This document shows, piece after piece, positions 18,552 to 28,601 of a stretch of 64,000 nucleotides of DNA. How positions within the stretch are numbered: position 1 is the stretch's first letter; every line of letters starts with the position of its first letter. The stretch lies in the NCBI RefSeq assembly GCF_002001165.1, contig NZ_MUNQ01000020.1:62001-126000 (forward strand). Direction: 5' to 3'. The translations under genes and the position numbers were made by a program. Under the pieces are notes generated by a model. That model was not told the DNA's origin and ran no database searches. It was given only the letters and a program-made list of their open reading frames with translations. The stretch is from Rhodanobacter sp. C05 (lineage in GTDB: Bacteria > Pseudomonadota > Gammaproteobacteria > Xanthomonadales > Rhodanobacteraceae).

Positions 18552-19635
18552 GTCCTTCCACGTGAGGTTGTGCCTGCGCTACTTCGACCGCCGACGGATC
18601 CAGTCGCGCCTCGTCGCACAACGTGTCCATCACGGCCTGACCCAGTCGCAGGAAATCGTCGCTGCCGGCCACGGCAGCCGGCGACACGGCACTGCCGTCC
18701 AGCACGTGCCGGAAAAACAGCGACATCACCTGGTGCACGCCGGACTCCAGGATCGAGCGGCGGTCCTCGGCCAGATACTCGCGACCGGCAGCGTTGATGA
18801 TCTCGTAGGCCGGAAAGTAGTAGACACCCGGCAGCCGCATCAGCTGTTCGGCAACGACCCGCAACACGGCCTTGGCATGAGTGGACGCCAACAGGACGTG
18901 CTGCGGCTTGGCAGTCGCCGCCAAGGCCACCGGCGAAACAGTCAGGATCATCCGCATGGATGGATTGACCGCACGTACCTCTTCGATGAAGGCACGCAGA
19001 TCGGCAACCACCTCGTCCACCGCGAGATCGAGCAGCACATGCCGGGCGGCATCGAAGTGCCCCGCTGCCACGCCCGGACACAGCGGATACACGGCACCGT
19101 CCTCGCGCGATGCCCAGCATTCGGTCAGTCCCAGCGTGAACACGAACACGTCCATCTCGCTGAAGGCACGGCGTACCGCGGCGAAATGCTGGCGACGATC
19201 CTCGTGGTATTCGCGCAGGGAAGCGAAGCCGCCGGGCTGGATGGTGGGCCGGAACGGATCGAACCAGTCCGCACCGTCCCCCCATACGTCGTCCAGCGGC
19301 ACGAAGACGCCGGTCGCACGCCGCCACAACTGCAGCAGCTGGCGCGAGGTGTAGATATTGCCGTAACGCGCCGCGTAGACGCCGTAGCCGAAGGTCTCGG
19401 CGAGATCGGCACCGAGCAGTGGATGCGCCGGCTCGGTTTCGAAGCAGGCCAGACCGTGTTCGCGCAGATGACGCGCGACGTGCTGGGCGAAACAGCTGCC
19501 CGCAGTCACCACTCGCGTATGCGGCGCAATCCGGAACGGCGGCGGCGTCACCGGGTCGATCTCGGCGCTGGCACGGCCGGCCATGGCCCGGCTCCAGCGC
19601 TGCCGCTCGTCGATGCCGTTGTAGGGATGGTTCAT
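18541..19635 (-). CDS. GSCFA-family protein
   Basis: A 364-residue protein of the GSCFA family (SGNH-hydrolase-like fold), named after the motif seen here as TAGSCFAQHVARHL. Other matching segments are TLGLTECW, LTVSPVALAATA and PAYEII. The family is usually found near polysaccharide genes and is suspected to act as an acyl esterase or transferase, but its reaction is not established. The ATG at 19635 overlaps the preceding gene as ATGA. The frame is open much further upstream only as a shadow of the SGNH-like gene. It sits between an SGNH-like protein and a PhyH-like oxygenase, so the three may act in sequence on one substituent. Confidence 0.85.
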   Translation of the reverse strand: MNHPYNGIDERQRWSRAMAGRASAEIDPVTPPPFRIAPHTRVVTAGSCFAQHVARHLREHGLACFETEPAHPLLGADLAETFGYGVYAARYGNIYTSRQLLQLWRRATGVFVPLDDVWGDGADWFDPFRPTIQPGGFASLREYHEDRRQHFAAVRRAFSEMDVFVFTLGLTECWASREDGAVYPLCPGVAAGHFDAARHVLLDLAVDEVVADLRAFIEEVRAVNPSMRMILTVSPVALAATAKPQHVLLASTHAKAVLRVVAEQLMRLPGVYYFPAYEIINAAGREYLAEDRRSILESGVHQVMSLFFRHVLDGSAVSPAAVAGSDDFLRLGQAVMDTLCDEARLDPSAVEVAQAQPHVEGHDG

Positions 19636-20369
19636 GCCAGACGCCTCATCTGCTCCAGCACCAGCTCGCCATAGGCTGCATTTGCATGGGCACCATCGCC
19701 ATAGTACGGCTCGCGCATGAACCCGGCTTCGTCGATGCTTGCGGGCGGGCTGGTCACAAAGGCGACGGCGGCGCCATCGCACCATTCGCCGACAATCTGA
19801 GAATGCAGGCGCCAAAGCTTGTAGCGGAAAGGTGCCGGCGAGATCTCCTGGCACATGCCGGGATACATGCCCCAGGGTACGTCCGCGTGCATGCGCACGG
19901 CATCCGCATACGGCGGTGGCGACTCGATATGGAACATCGGGCCGCTGCAGAGCCGGCGTATCTGCAGCATCAACGCCAGATATTCGGCCATCATCGATTC
20001 CAGCACGCGACGCACCACCAGCGCCGGCAGCAGTTCGGCGGCAGGATCCAGCGGCAACTCCGGTTGGGTCGGCAGCACGAAATCGAAACGTCGCGGGTGC
20101 ACCAGCATGCCGAGCACGCCGTGCGCCGCACCGCCGACCATCGAGAACACCGGCCCGCGATGCTCGCGCAGTTGCTGCTCCAGTGACGGCGTCAGCCGCG
20201 GCACATCGCCATCGCGCAGTATCGCGCCAGGCATCTCCCAGAAATTCAACGCGGTTAGCGGAATGCCCGCCGTCTCGGCGGCACGGGCCACGCATGCCAC
20301 GTGGCTGTGGCCGATGCACAGCAGCGGATCCGGTTTGCCGACCCGGCGATCCAGCCAGCCCAGCTTCAT
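19632..20369 (-). CDS. SGNH-hydrolase-like protein of unknown function
   Basis: A 245-residue protein that I do not recognise as a named family. Two patches suggest an SGNH/GDSL-type fold: an N-terminal LLCIGHSHVACVARAA, where GHSH replaces the usual GDS block, and a C-terminal GDGAHANAAYGELV, where the D-x-x-H pattern fits the catalytic Asp-His block. The serine of GHSH would be the nucleophile. There is no signal peptide. The ATG at 20369 is chosen because it forms an ATGA overlap with the upstream glycosyltransferase; an upstream in-frame codon at 20447 lies inside that gene. It may add or remove an acyl group on the glycan, which is inference from fold and neighbours only. Confidence 0.72.
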   Translation of the reverse strand: MKLGWLDRRVGKPDPLLCIGHSHVACVARAAETAGIPLTALNFWEMPGAILRDGDVPRLTPSLEQQLREHRGPVFSMVGGAAHGVLGMLVHPRRFDFVLPTQPELPLDPAAELLPALVVRRVLESMMAEYLALMLQIRRLCSGPMFHIESPPPYADAVRMHADVPWGMYPGMCQEISPAPFRYKLWRLHSQIVGEWCDGAAVAFVTSPPASIDEAGFMREPYYGDGAHANAAYGELVLEQMRRLA

Positions 20370-22720
20370 GCGTGTGAAGTCCGGACTTCGTGCACAGTCG
20401 CACTGCCTGCCGTCACGGCCGGTGCCTCGATCGGGAATTGTGGCCATTCGCGCGGTGGGAAAGCGAGCGCGAACGGTTCGCCGGCGAGCGTGAGATTGGG
20501 GTTGTAGGCCGGGTCGTGATCCAGCAGGCTGCCCCAGCGCTTCTTCATGAATTCCACCTCACGCGAGAAGCGCGCCCGCTTCTCCGGGGTGTCCTCGTGT
20601 CCGCGCGACGCAGACTCGTGGTGATAAAGCTCGGCAAACGGCGTCCACACATTGGTATAGCCGAGTTGCCGCAGCCGCAGGCAGAAATCGATGTCGTTGA
20701 AAGCCACCTGCAGCGAAGCGTCCAGGCCACCGGCCTGCTGGTAGGTGGTCCGGCGCACCATCAGGCAGGCCGCCGTGACCGCGCTCATCGTCTGCGTCAG
20801 TCTAGCCCGCGCCATCTGGCCGGAGTAACCCCGCGGCATGCCGCTGTAGGGATGTGCCGCCACGCCGTGCACGCCGGTGACCACGCCGGCGTGCTGGATG
20901 GTGTTATCGGGGTAGTACAGCATGGCGCCGACGGCACCCACATGCGGGCGCATCGCATGGCTCGCCAGTTCCTCCAGCCAGTCCGGCGTGATCACCTCGA
21001 TATCGTTGTTGAGCAGGCAGATCAGTTCGCCGCGACAGACCCCAACGGCATCGTTGTTGATGCTCGAATAATTGAACGGCTGGTCATGCCGCTGCACGCG
21101 CATCCTGGGATGGGCCGCCAGCTCGGCCAGATAGGCCATCGATTCCGGTTCGACCGACTGGTTGTCCACCACGACAATCTCGTAGTGCGGGTATGTTGTC
21201 CGCTCCAAAATCGAATCCACACATTGCCGCAGCAGATCGATACGGTCGCGCGTGGGGATGATGATGCTGACCTGCGGCAAGCGATCAGGCAGCGGGTGAC
21301 GTATCCGGAACACGCCCCACAGTCCCTCGATCTCCATCACTTCGGCGGTCTCGCCCTGCCGTACAAAATGCTCGTGCAGCGCGCGCCGGCCTGCATCATG
21401 GGCATAACCTTTCTGGTCCACGCCCTGCGCGGTCGACCCGGCGATCGCGCGCCAGTGGTAGAGCACCACCGGGACATGGCCAATCTGATCCGCTGTCAGC
21501 CGCTCACTGCAGCGCAAGGCCAGATCCCAGTCCTGGCTACCCTCCAGACCTTCACGGAATCCGCCTGCCGCATTGACCAGCGCACGCGAATAGACGCCCA
21601 AATGGCTTACACAGTTCTGTCCATGCAGCAGATCGGGATTCCAGTTCGGCTTGAAATAGGGATCGTAGCGTCTGCCATCGACATCGATCTTGTCCTCGTC
21701 CGAATAGACGAACTGCCACTGTGGGTGGCGCTGCAGTGAGTCGGCGATCGTGGCCAGTGCGGCCGGATGCAATTCGTCATCGTGATCCAGCAACGCCACG
21801 AAATCGCCCCGCGCCATGGCCAGCGCACTGTTCGATGCGGCAGAGATATGGCCGTTGCGTTCCCGCCAGACGACCCGGACACGAGCGTCGCGACTCGCAT
21901 ATTCCTCCAGCACGAGCCGCACCTGCGGCTCGGTGGATGCGTCGTCAGCTATGCACAATTCCCAGTGCGAATAAGACTGCGCCAGTACGCTGTCCAGGCA
22001 ATGCCGCAACCAGACTTCCGGCGTATTGAAAGTAGGCAGCAGTATCGATATCAGCCTGTCGCCATGGGTTGATATCGGCGCAACAGAATGATCGTAGAGA
22101 TTCAGCCAGCGCTCGTAAGTGGGTGCCTTGGAGTTGCGCCGTACATACAGTCCATGCAGCCATGTCGCAAAAGCATGCCGCCCACCGGGTTCTCGCAGCT
22201 TTCGCCATGCATCCAGCTTGAATGCATGAGTATCGACACCAGTCGCAGCGGCCTCTCGCGTCACTGCCCGCCACATGCGCCAGCTGGCGCCAATGCGCCC
22301 CAGTCGCCTGATCGTTAGGTGCTGCGCATGAAACGTGCACGGCATGCTTGCCGGATCAAGGCGCAACCGCTGCACGTCATGCAAGAGGAGCACTACGCCG
22401 GCGTGGTGTCTCGTGCCTGGCCGAATGAAACCCAGATGCAGCGACCACGACTCATGCATGCCATGCCCGTAGTCGAAATACAGCACCGGCTCCAGTCGGT
22501 CGCCATCGGAATCCTGCAACTCGATGGAAAAGCGATACCAGCCGGCTTTCAGCGGAAACCCGGTACCCACGCATTCAAATTTCGGGTCGTTGCCGCTGGC
22601 GCACCATGTCCCTGGCTCGTCGACCACCGGCATGAGCTGATCCAGCGGCTGCAACGTCAGCGCACTGCCGCGCCAGTGCGAGCGCAGGTAGTTCCAGAGT
22701 GATCGATACACGGACTGCAT
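20366..22720 (-). CDS. Glycosyltransferase with two GT2 domains (784 aa)
   Basis: Residues 1 to about 215 are a beta-rich region seen in front of GT2 modules in rhamnan-type synthases. The first GT2 domain begins near 220 (ISILLPTFNTPEVWLRHCL; CIADDASTEP; VALLDHDDELHPAAL) and has a DHDD metal site. The second begins near 485 (VSIIIPTRDRIDLLRQCV; VVVDNQSVEP; CLLNNDIEVITPDW). Such double enzymes often make two different linkages of a repeating unit. Together with rfbBACD nearby, a rhamnose-containing polymer is a reasonable guess. It starts with ATG, 19 bases after the methyltransferase gene, and overlaps the SGNH-like gene as ATGA. Confidence 0.9.
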   Translation of the reverse strand: MQSVYRSLWNYLRSHWRGSALTLQPLDQLMPVVDEPGTWCASGNDPKFECVGTGFPLKAGWYRFSIELQDSDGDRLEPVLYFDYGHGMHESWSLHLGFIRPGTRHHAGVVLLLHDVQRLRLDPASMPCTFHAQHLTIRRLGRIGASWRMWRAVTREAAATGVDTHAFKLDAWRKLREPGGRHAFATWLHGLYVRRNSKAPTYERWLNLYDHSVAPISTHGDRLISILLPTFNTPEVWLRHCLDSVLAQSYSHWELCIADDASTEPQVRLVLEEYASRDARVRVVWRERNGHISAASNSALAMARGDFVALLDHDDELHPAALATIADSLQRHPQWQFVYSDEDKIDVDGRRYDPYFKPNWNPDLLHGQNCVSHLGVYSRALVNAAGGFREGLEGSQDWDLALRCSERLTADQIGHVPVVLYHWRAIAGSTAQGVDQKGYAHDAGRRALHEHFVRQGETAEVMEIEGLWGVFRIRHPLPDRLPQVSIIIPTRDRIDLLRQCVDSILERTTYPHYEIVVVDNQSVEPESMAYLAELAAHPRMRVQRHDQPFNYSSINNDAVGVCRGELICLLNNDIEVITPDWLEELASHAMRPHVGAVGAMLYYPDNTIQHAGVVTGVHGVAAHPYSGMPRGYSGQMARARLTQTMSAVTAACLMVRRTTYQQAGGLDASLQVAFNDIDFCLRLRQLGYTNVWTPFAELYHHESASRGHEDTPEKRARFSREVEFMKKRWGSLLDHDPAYNPNLTLAGEPFALAFPPREWPQFPIEAPAVTAGSATVHEVRTSHA

Positions 22721-22739
22721 GTTCCAGTGACCTTGCCCA

Positions 22740-24242
22740 CTAGTCCCGCTTGATAAGCCGCTTCAGCAGCGACCAGAAATTGCGTCTCGTCAACGTGTCG
22801 ACGCTTTGCTGCAGCTGTTGCAGGCTGCCGTGCAGCGAGGCTCGGATGCCATCCAGCTCCGTCGCCAGTTTCTGCTGCATGAGTTGCTGTTGCTGGAACT
22901 CACCCGCCAAATTCTGCTGCATGACTCGCTGTTGCTGAGACTCATCTGCCAAGTTCAGCTGCATGACTCGCTGTTGCTGAAACTCACGCGCCAGGTTCTG
23001 CACATCCACCCGTTCGCGCGAGAGCTGGCGCATGTCGGCCAGAGACGTCGCCTGCTGTTCAAGCATGTACCGCAGCAGCGGAGCACCAATGATGGTCTCG
23101 TAATCCACCCGTATGGTCACCTTCAGCGCGGTGTTGCATAGCCCTGCTCCAAGAGCGCTTCCAATCTCGAATTCGACATTGGGGTCGTCATCAAAGCTGG
23201 CCAGACGAAGCGATGACGTGCCGATGGCCGGCAGCAACTCACCGTTGACATGCCCGAGCCGATCGGACAGACGCGGCAACTCCTGCACTTGTGCATCGTC
23301 ACCGAATCGCAGCGTAACCCGGCTCATTCCATAAATGCCTGGCAGATCGGCCGGATCAAGCCGCAGGTAGTCGGGACGAATGCCAGCCGGCAGCACGAAC
23401 TGCAGATCCAGCACACCATCGACGGCATCGATACCCTGCGACAACATGCGGCTGTCGTCGAATACTTCGTCGTGGCTGCGATAGTAAAGGTGGCTGATCA
23501 CCGGTTGCGGCTCGGTCATGCTGGCCGGCACCGGACGGTCATCGGCGTCCACCAGGGTGCCTGCCAGTGCCTCGAAAAAAGCGCGAATCGCCTCCGCGGA
23601 ACCTAGCGCATGTTGCATGAAAGCGGCAAACGGCGCCGGCACCGCCGTACCCACCGCGACAACACCCAAGCCATGGCTATGCCGAAAATCGAAGCATGGG
23701 TATTGCACCGACAGTTCTTCCAGGAACTGCGCCACGCCAAACCCGCGTTCGCGCACGGCTGTGTCATGCAACAGCACCACCGCGCGGTCGCTGAGCTTCG
23801 GCAGCCAGGTCTCGAAATCGTGGCGCACCGCTTCGTAGGTATGCAGGCCATCGATGTGCAGCAAGTCGATACTGCCGTTCTCGAATTGCGCAACCGCCTC
23901 GTCGAACGGGCAGCGTAACAGGCGGGAGAAGCTTTCGTAGAGCGGATCGTGCCGTGCGCGCAACGCCCGGTACACCTGCTCGCCGTAATGCAGGGCATGC
24001 ACATCGCCCTGCCAAGTATCCACTGCCGTGCAATGGCAGTCCAGCTGTAACGCCTGCACCGCCTGGCAAAACGCCAGGTATGAATTGCCCGAATGCGTAC
24101 CCAGCTCGACCAGCCGGGCCGGCCGCAACAGATCCACCACGAGATAGGCGAACGGGATGTGGCCAACCCAGCCATACGGCGGCACGATCCGCGGCCGCAT
24201 CAGGATCAGCGGGTGGTTCTCCAGCATGAAGTCAGCACTCAT
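22740..24242 (-). CDS. Methyltransferase with a repeat-containing coiled-coil tail (500 aa)
   Basis: Residues about 25-210 are a class I SAM methyltransferase of the Methyltransf_24 type: [19 protein letters not shown] (motif I), DTWQGD and [20 protein letters not shown]. The middle part (about 240-400) is beta-rich and resembles a carbohydrate-binding or structural domain. The tail carries three near-perfect 14-residue repeats (418-459) rich in Gln and Leu, then a basic end (LLKRLIKRD). A methyltransferase joined to a long coiled coil recalls WbdD, which caps ABC-exported O-antigen and measures chain length with its coiled coil. That role here is an inference. The gene overlaps the wzt copy 2 start region's operon mate by 11 bases. 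Confidence 0.78.
   Translation of the reverse strand: MSADFMLENHPLILMRPRIVPPYGWVGHIPFAYLVVDLLRPARLVELGTHSGNSYLAFCQAVQALQLDCHCTAVDTWQGDVHALHYGEQVYRALRARHDPLYESFSRLLRCPFDEAVAQFENGSIDLLHIDGLHTYEAVRHDFETWLPKLSDRAVVLLHDTAVRERGFGVAQFLEELSVQYPCFDFRHSHGLGVVAVGTAVPAPFAAFMQHALGSAEAIRAFFEALAGTLVDADDRPVPASMTEPQPVISHLYYRSHDEVFDDSRMLSQGIDAVDGVLDLQFVLPAGIRPDYLRLDPADLPGIYGMSRVTLRFGDDAQVQELPRLSDRLGHVNGELLPAIGTSSLRLASFDDDPNVEFEIGSALGAGLCNTALKVTIRVDYETIIGAPLLRYMLEQQATSLADMRQLSRERVDVQNLAREFQQQRVMQLNLADESQQQRVMQQNLAGEFQQQQLMQQKLATELDGIRASLHGSLQQLQQSVDTLTRRNFWSLLKRLIKRD
22866..22991 (-). repeat. Three 42-base in-frame tandem repeats in the coiled-coil tail
   Basis: Three consecutive 42-base units encode 14-residue blocks of the form A-x-E-x-QQQ-x-x-MQ-x-x-L (residues 418-459 of the methyltransferase). 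A fourth, degenerate unit precedes them. A 14-residue period equals two heptads, so adding or losing a unit would change coiled-coil length without changing its register. Such repeats are prone to slippage. Confidence 0.8.
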
Positions 24243-25605
24243 TCGTCATCCGCTCCAGCCGAATGTCCAGCATCGGTATGCCGATCAGCCCCGCCACCAT
24301 GGAACCTCCGGTCGCGGTGAAACGCAACGCCTCATGCATCCAGTGCTGCACCACGTGCTGCTCTTGCGTGCCTTCGGCAGCACCCACCGCGATGAAATAC
24401 TCGCCGGAAATCAGCCGCGGCATCACGAAGCTGAAGCTGGCGTGGAAATGCTGACCCGCAGCGACCGTGAAGTCACCTTCATGGCTGAAGCCGGTGTTGT
24501 CACCGAACAGCAGCTGCCCGAGGCGGTCCTTAACATAGAATCCGGTGATCACGTTGTCGGTGTCCGCGTCGGCAACCAGCTCGATGCGCAGCATCACACG
24601 TTCGCCGGCCACCACCGTCGCCACGGCTTGTCCGTGTTCGTTGCACAGGGCCGCATGGACGATCCGTACCTTGAACTCGCCGAAACCGGCCGCATCAGGG
24701 CGGAACGGGAAAACGCGCACGTCGGTACGCAGGATAGAGCGGTCGAACAACTCCTGCCGTTGATCCACCTGGCGCTCCTGCAGCGCGCGGGATGACTGCG
24801 ACGCGCGAAGCTGCCGCGACTGGAAGCCGCCCTGCTGCTCGGCCAGCGAGGCCTCCATATAGGCCTCCATCACCATGCGGGCATCGCCGATGCGCTGCAC
24901 GCGGCCATGCTCGAGCCATACCGCGCGGTCGCACAGGCTGGTTATCGCGCTGCCGTCATGGCTGACGAACAGCATGCTGCCGCGCTTGCGGAATTCGCGC
25001 AGATAACGCATGCACTTCTGCATGAAGAAGGCATCGCCGACCGCCAGCGCCTCGTCGATGATCAGGATGTCGGCATCGACGTGAACCACGACGGCAAATG
25101 CCAGGCGCATCACCATGCCAGTCGAGTAGTTGCGCACCGGTTGATCGACAAAGTCGCCGATGTCCGCATAGGCCAGAATCGTGTCGATGCGCGCGTCCAC
25201 CTCGCTGCGGGTCAGCCCGAGGATGGACGCATTGAGATACACGTTCTGGCGGCCGGTGAATTCCGGATTGAACCCGCTGCCCAGCTCCAGCAGCGCAGCC
25301 ACGCGACCACGTACGGCGACGCTGCCCTCGCTGGGCTTGAGCGTGCCGGCGATGAGCTGCAGCAGGGTCGACTTGCCGGCACCATTGCGGCCGACGATGC
25401 CCAAGGTTTCGCCTCGCCGCACTTCGAAACCGACCTCGCGCAGCGCCCAGAACTCCCGATAGAAACGCTGGTGCCCGCCGACCAGACTCTGCAGCATGCG
25501 ATGCACCGGCTTGTCGTAGAGCTGGTAGCACTTGCCCAGCGCACGCACCTCGATCACCGCATCACCGGACGACTCCGGCACCGGCTGGACATCGTTAGAG
25601 GACAT
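24232..25605 (-). CDS. wzt: O-antigen ABC exporter ATPase, copy 2
   Basis: Second ABC-type polysaccharide export ATPase of the window, 457 residues. The N-terminal ABC domain has Walker [10 protein letters not shown], signature [12 protein letters not shown] and Walker [13 protein letters not shown]. The C-terminal 170 residues or so form a Wzt-C-like beta domain ([19 protein letters not shown] type strands) that differs from that of copy 1, consistent with recognition of a different chain end. The ATG at 25605 overlaps the permease stop by 11 bases; upstream in-frame codons lie within the permease gene. Its stop overlaps the methyltransferase gene start by 11 bases, coupling exporter and putative chain terminator. 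Confidence 0.92.
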   Translation of the reverse strand: MSSNDVQPVPESSGDAVIEVRALGKCYQLYDKPVHRMLQSLVGGHQRFYREFWALREVGFEVRRGETLGIVGRNGAGKSTLLQLIAGTLKPSEGSVAVRGRVAALLELGSGFNPEFTGRQNVYLNASILGLTRSEVDARIDTILAYADIGDFVDQPVRNYSTGMVMRLAFAVVVHVDADILIIDEALAVGDAFFMQKCMRYLREFRKRGSMLFVSHDGSAITSLCDRAVWLEHGRVQRIGDARMVMEAYMEASLAEQQGGFQSRQLRASQSSRALQERQVDQRQELFDRSILRTDVRVFPFRPDAAGFGEFKVRIVHAALCNEHGQAVATVVAGERVMLRIELVADADTDNVITGFYVKDRLGQLLFGDNTGFSHEGDFTVAAGQHFHASFSFVMPRLISGEYFIAVGAAEGTQEQHVVQHWMHEALRFTATGGSMVAGLIGIPMLDIRLERMTNEC

Positions 25606-26407
25606 CGGCAAATCCATCCCGCGTACGCTGGAACCAGGCATAGCCAAACAGCAGTACGGCCACCGCGACCACACTGTAGATACCCAATGCGTGCCAGTCC
25701 GGCGACTGGCCAAACAGCACCAGCTGCCGTGTCTGTTCGATCATCAAAGTCAGCGGATTGAAGGCAATCCAGCTGCGATACGGTTCATGCAGGTTTGATG
25801 CGGGATAGAACACCGGGCTCAGAAACATCAGGATGGACGAAATCACGCCAGCGATCTGGGTGACATCACGGACAAACACACCTAACGAGGCCATCAGCCA
25901 ACTCACTCCGCACAGCAGCAGCACATAAGGCGCATACAGCAAGGGCAGATAGAGCACCGTTGCGTGCAATGCATGCTGCGAGATCAGCACGAAGATCAGC
26001 AGCACCAGCAAACTAAGAAGTGCATTGAACAGTGTCGAGGCCACCATGACACAAGGCAGGATCGCCAACGGAAACACTACCCGCTTGACCAGATTGCTCT
26101 GCGAGACGATGACGCCCGGAGCACGCATGATGCATTCGGCCAGAAGGGAATGCACGATCATGCCGCAGAAGATCATCAGCGAAAAATCGGCGCCTGATTC
26201 CATGTTCGGCCAGCGCATGCCGAGGAATACGCGAAAAGCCAGGGTGTACACCGCCAGCATCAGCAATGGATTGAAGAACGACCACAACAGGCCCAGAAAG
26301 GAACCGCTGTAGCGACCGGCAACATCGCGCTTGGTGAGTTCCCAGAAAACATCCCGCCTGGCCCAGACACGCCCCAGCAGAGACATTCTCGCCACTTTCA
26401 TCCTCAT
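25595..26407 (-). CDS. wzm: O-antigen ABC exporter permease, copy 2
   Basis: Second Wzm/KpsM-like permease, about 270 residues with six predicted membrane helices. It shares the family pattern FWELTKRDVAGRYSGSFLGL and LLWSFFNPLLMLAVYTLAF with copy 1 but diverges elsewhere. Several in-frame starts exist (26491, 26407, 26401, 26386). The ATG at 26407 has a GGCAGGG ribosome site about seven bases upstream and gives the usual length. It is the first gene of the second leftward operon and stands divergent from rfbB across 212 bases, which must contain both promoters. I could not place either with confidence. Confidence 0.9.
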   Translation of the reverse strand: MRMKVARMSLLGRVWARRDVFWELTKRDVAGRYSGSFLGLLWSFFNPLLMLAVYTLAFRVFLGMRWPNMESGADFSLMIFCGMIVHSLLAECIMRAPGVIVSQSNLVKRVVFPLAILPCVMVASTLFNALLSLLVLLIFVLISQHALHATVLYLPLLYAPYVLLLCGVSWLMASLGVFVRDVTQIAGVISSILMFLSPVFYPASNLHEPYRSWIAFNPLTLMIEQTRQLVLFGQSPDWHALGIYSVVAVAVLLFGYAWFQRTRDGFADVL

Positions 26408-26619
26408 GCCGCGCCCTGCCTGGATACTGCTCGACGCTGAAGCGCCACTGACCATTTTCCACCTGCCACCCGCACCACTCCTCAATTCCATACTGCCAAT
26501 CGTGGCAAACTACCAGTTGATCCGCCGCACGTGTGCATCGGTTCCACGGCCTGATTGCCAAGGCCATTCATGAACCATTCGCGCCCGAATGTTCGCCATT
26601 CGACACTAAAGAAGGACTG

Positions 26620-27690
26620 ATGAACAGCCCGTCACGTCACATCACCTCACTGCTGGTCACCGGCGGAGCCGGCTTCATTGGCGCCAATTTCGTGCTGCAG
26701 GCCGTCGCGGATGGCCTGCGCATCATCAATCTGGACAAGCTCACCTACGCCGGCAACCCGGACACCCTCGCATCATTGCAGGGCAACGATCGCCACGTGT
26801 TCATACAGGGCGATATCGGCGACCGTACGCTGGTGGCACAGCTGCTGGCCGAATACCGACCGGATGCCGTCGTGAACTTCGCCGCCGAATCGCACGTGGA
26901 CCGTTCGATCGATGGCCCCGCTGAATTCGTGCAGACCAATGTAGTCGGCACACTCGCACTGCTCGAGTGCGCCCGCGATTACTGGCGCAACCTTGAAGGC
27001 GCCGCGCACGAGGCGTTCCGCTTCCTGCATGTGTCGACCGACGAGGTGTACGGCTCGCTGGGTACCGAGGGCAAGTTCACCGAGCAGACCGCCTACGCAC
27101 CGAATTCGCCGTATTCCGCCTCCAAGGCCGCTTCCGATCATCTGGTGCGCGCGTTCCAGCACACCTATGGCCTGCCAACGCTGACCACGAACTGCTCGAA
27201 CAATTACGGTCCTTACCAGTTTCCGGAAAAGCTCATTCCGCTGGTGATCCAGAAGGCGCTGGCCGGTGAGTCGCTGCCTGTCTACGGCGACGGCCGCAAC
27301 ATCCGCGACTGGCTGTACGTCGGCGACCACTGCAGCGCGATCCGTCGTGTGCTGGAAGCCGGTCGCGTGGGTGAAACCTATAACGTCGGCGGCAATGCCG
27401 AGCGCGAAAACATCGCCGTGGTGAAAACCATCTGCGCCCTGCTTGACGCACGCAAGCCGCTGGCCGATGGCCGCCCGCGCGAATCACTGATCACCTACGT
27501 CAAGGACCGCCCCGGCCACGACCGCCGTTACGCGATCGATTCCAGCAAGCTGCAGGACGAGCTGGGCTGGCAGCCATCGCAGACCTTCGAGACCGGCATC
27601 GCGCAGACGGTGGACTGGTACCTCGCCAACCAGCCGTGGGTGCAGCGTGTGCTCGACGGCAGCTATCGTATGGAGCGCCTCGGCGCCTGA
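26620..27690 (+). CDS. rfbB: dTDP-glucose 4,6-dehydratase
   Basis: Second step of dTDP-L-rhamnose synthesis: converts dTDP-glucose to dTDP-4-keto-6-deoxyglucose with bound NAD. The 356 residues show the Rossmann motif [12 protein letters not shown], the catalytic STDEVYG segment and the YSASKAASD (Y-x3-K) pair, plus [17 protein letters not shown]. The ATG at 26620 has a strong GAAGGA ribosome site and begins the conserved sequence, so it is preferred to the in-frame codon at 26533. It heads the rfbBACD-manC operon. Order B-A-C-D and tight spacing match the Xanthomonas rml cluster. Confidence 0.97.
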   Translation: MNSPSRHITSLLVTGGAGFIGANFVLQAVADGLRIINLDKLTYAGNPDTLASLQGNDRHVFIQGDIGDRTLVAQLLAEYRPDAVVNFAAESHVDRSIDGPAEFVQTNVVGTLALLECARDYWRNLEGAAHEAFRFLHVSTDEVYGSLGTEGKFTEQTAYAPNSPYSASKAASDHLVRAFQHTYGLPTLTTNCSNNYGPYQFPEKLIPLVIQKALAGESLPVYGDGRNIRDWLYVGDHCSAIRRVLEAGRVGETYNVGGNAERENIAVVKTICALLDARKPLADGRPRESLITYVKDRPGHDRRYAIDSSKLQDELGWQPSQTFETGIAQTVDWYLANQPWVQRVLDGSYRMERLGA

Positions 27691-27716
27691 TCGCCGAGAC
27701 CATCAAGGATTCGCGC

Positions 27717-28601
27717 ATGACCACGAAAGGCATCATCCTCGCCGGTGGCTCCGGCACCCGGCTGCATCCGATCACCCGTGCGGTCAGCAAGCAACTGCTG
27801 CCGGTGTACGACAAGCCGATGATCTACTACCCGCTGGCCACCCTGATGCTGGCCGGCATCCGCGAAGTGCTGGTGATCAACACGCCGCACGAACAGGACA
27901 TGTTCCAGCGCCTGCTCGGCGACGGCTCGCAATGGGGCATCGACATCCGCTACGCCGTGCAGCCCTCGCCGGACGGACTGGCGCAGGCCTTCACCATCGG
28001 TCGCGACTTCGTCGACGGCCAGCCAAGCTGCCTGATGCTGGGCGACAACATCTTCTACGGCCACGGCCTGACCGAGCAGCTCAAACGTGCCGCCGCGCGC
28101 GAGCACGGCGCCACCGTGTTCGGCTACTGGGTGAGGGACCCGGAGCGCTACGGCGTGGCCGAGTTCGACGCCTCCGGCCGGGTGATCGGACTGGAGGAAA
28201 AGCCTGCACAACCGAAATCCAGCTACGCAGTCACCGGCCTGTACTTCTACGACGGCCGCGTCTGCGACTACGCAGCGGCACTGCAGCCGTCGCCCCGTGG
28301 CGAACTGGAGATCACCGATCTCAACCGCTGCTACCTCGATGATGGCTCACTGCAGCTGGAGCGGCTCGGTCGCGGCTTCGCCTGGCTGGACACCGGCACC
28401 CACGAGTCGCTGATGGAAGCGGGCAACTACATCCAAACCATCGAGAACCGCCAGGGCCTCAAGGTGTGCTGCCCGGAAGAGATCGCCTATCTCAACGGCT
28501 GGATCGATACCGAACAACTGCTGGCGCTGGCAGCACCGCTGGCCAAGACCGGCTACGGCCAGTATCTGCATCAGTTGACCAGACAGGGCCACGCGCGATG
28601 A
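27717..28601 (+). CDS. rfbA: Glucose-1-phosphate thymidylyltransferase
   Basis: First step of dTDP-L-rhamnose synthesis: joins dTTP and glucose-1-phosphate to make dTDP-glucose. The 294-residue protein begins with the nucleotidyltransferase signature [17 protein letters not shown] and contains [31 protein letters not shown] and the metal-binding [13 protein letters not shown]. The ATG at 27717 lies 26 bases after rfbB. It ends in an ATGA overlap with rfbC. All key motifs look intact and the length is normal, so the enzyme should be active. dTDP-rhamnose feedback inhibition is known for the family. Confidence 0.97.
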   Translation: MTTKGIILAGGSGTRLHPITRAVSKQLLPVYDKPMIYYPLATLMLAGIREVLVINTPHEQDMFQRLLGDGSQWGIDIRYAVQPSPDGLAQAFTIGRDFVDGQPSCLMLGDNIFYGHGLTEQLKRAAAREHGATVFGYWVRDPERYGVAEFDASGRVIGLEEKPAQPKSSYAVTGLYFYDGRVCDYAAALQPSPRGELEITDLNRCYLDDGSLQLERLGRGFAWLDTGTHESLMEAGNYIQTIENRQGLKVCCPEEIAYLNGWIDTEQLLALAAPLAKTGYGQYLHQLTRQGHAR

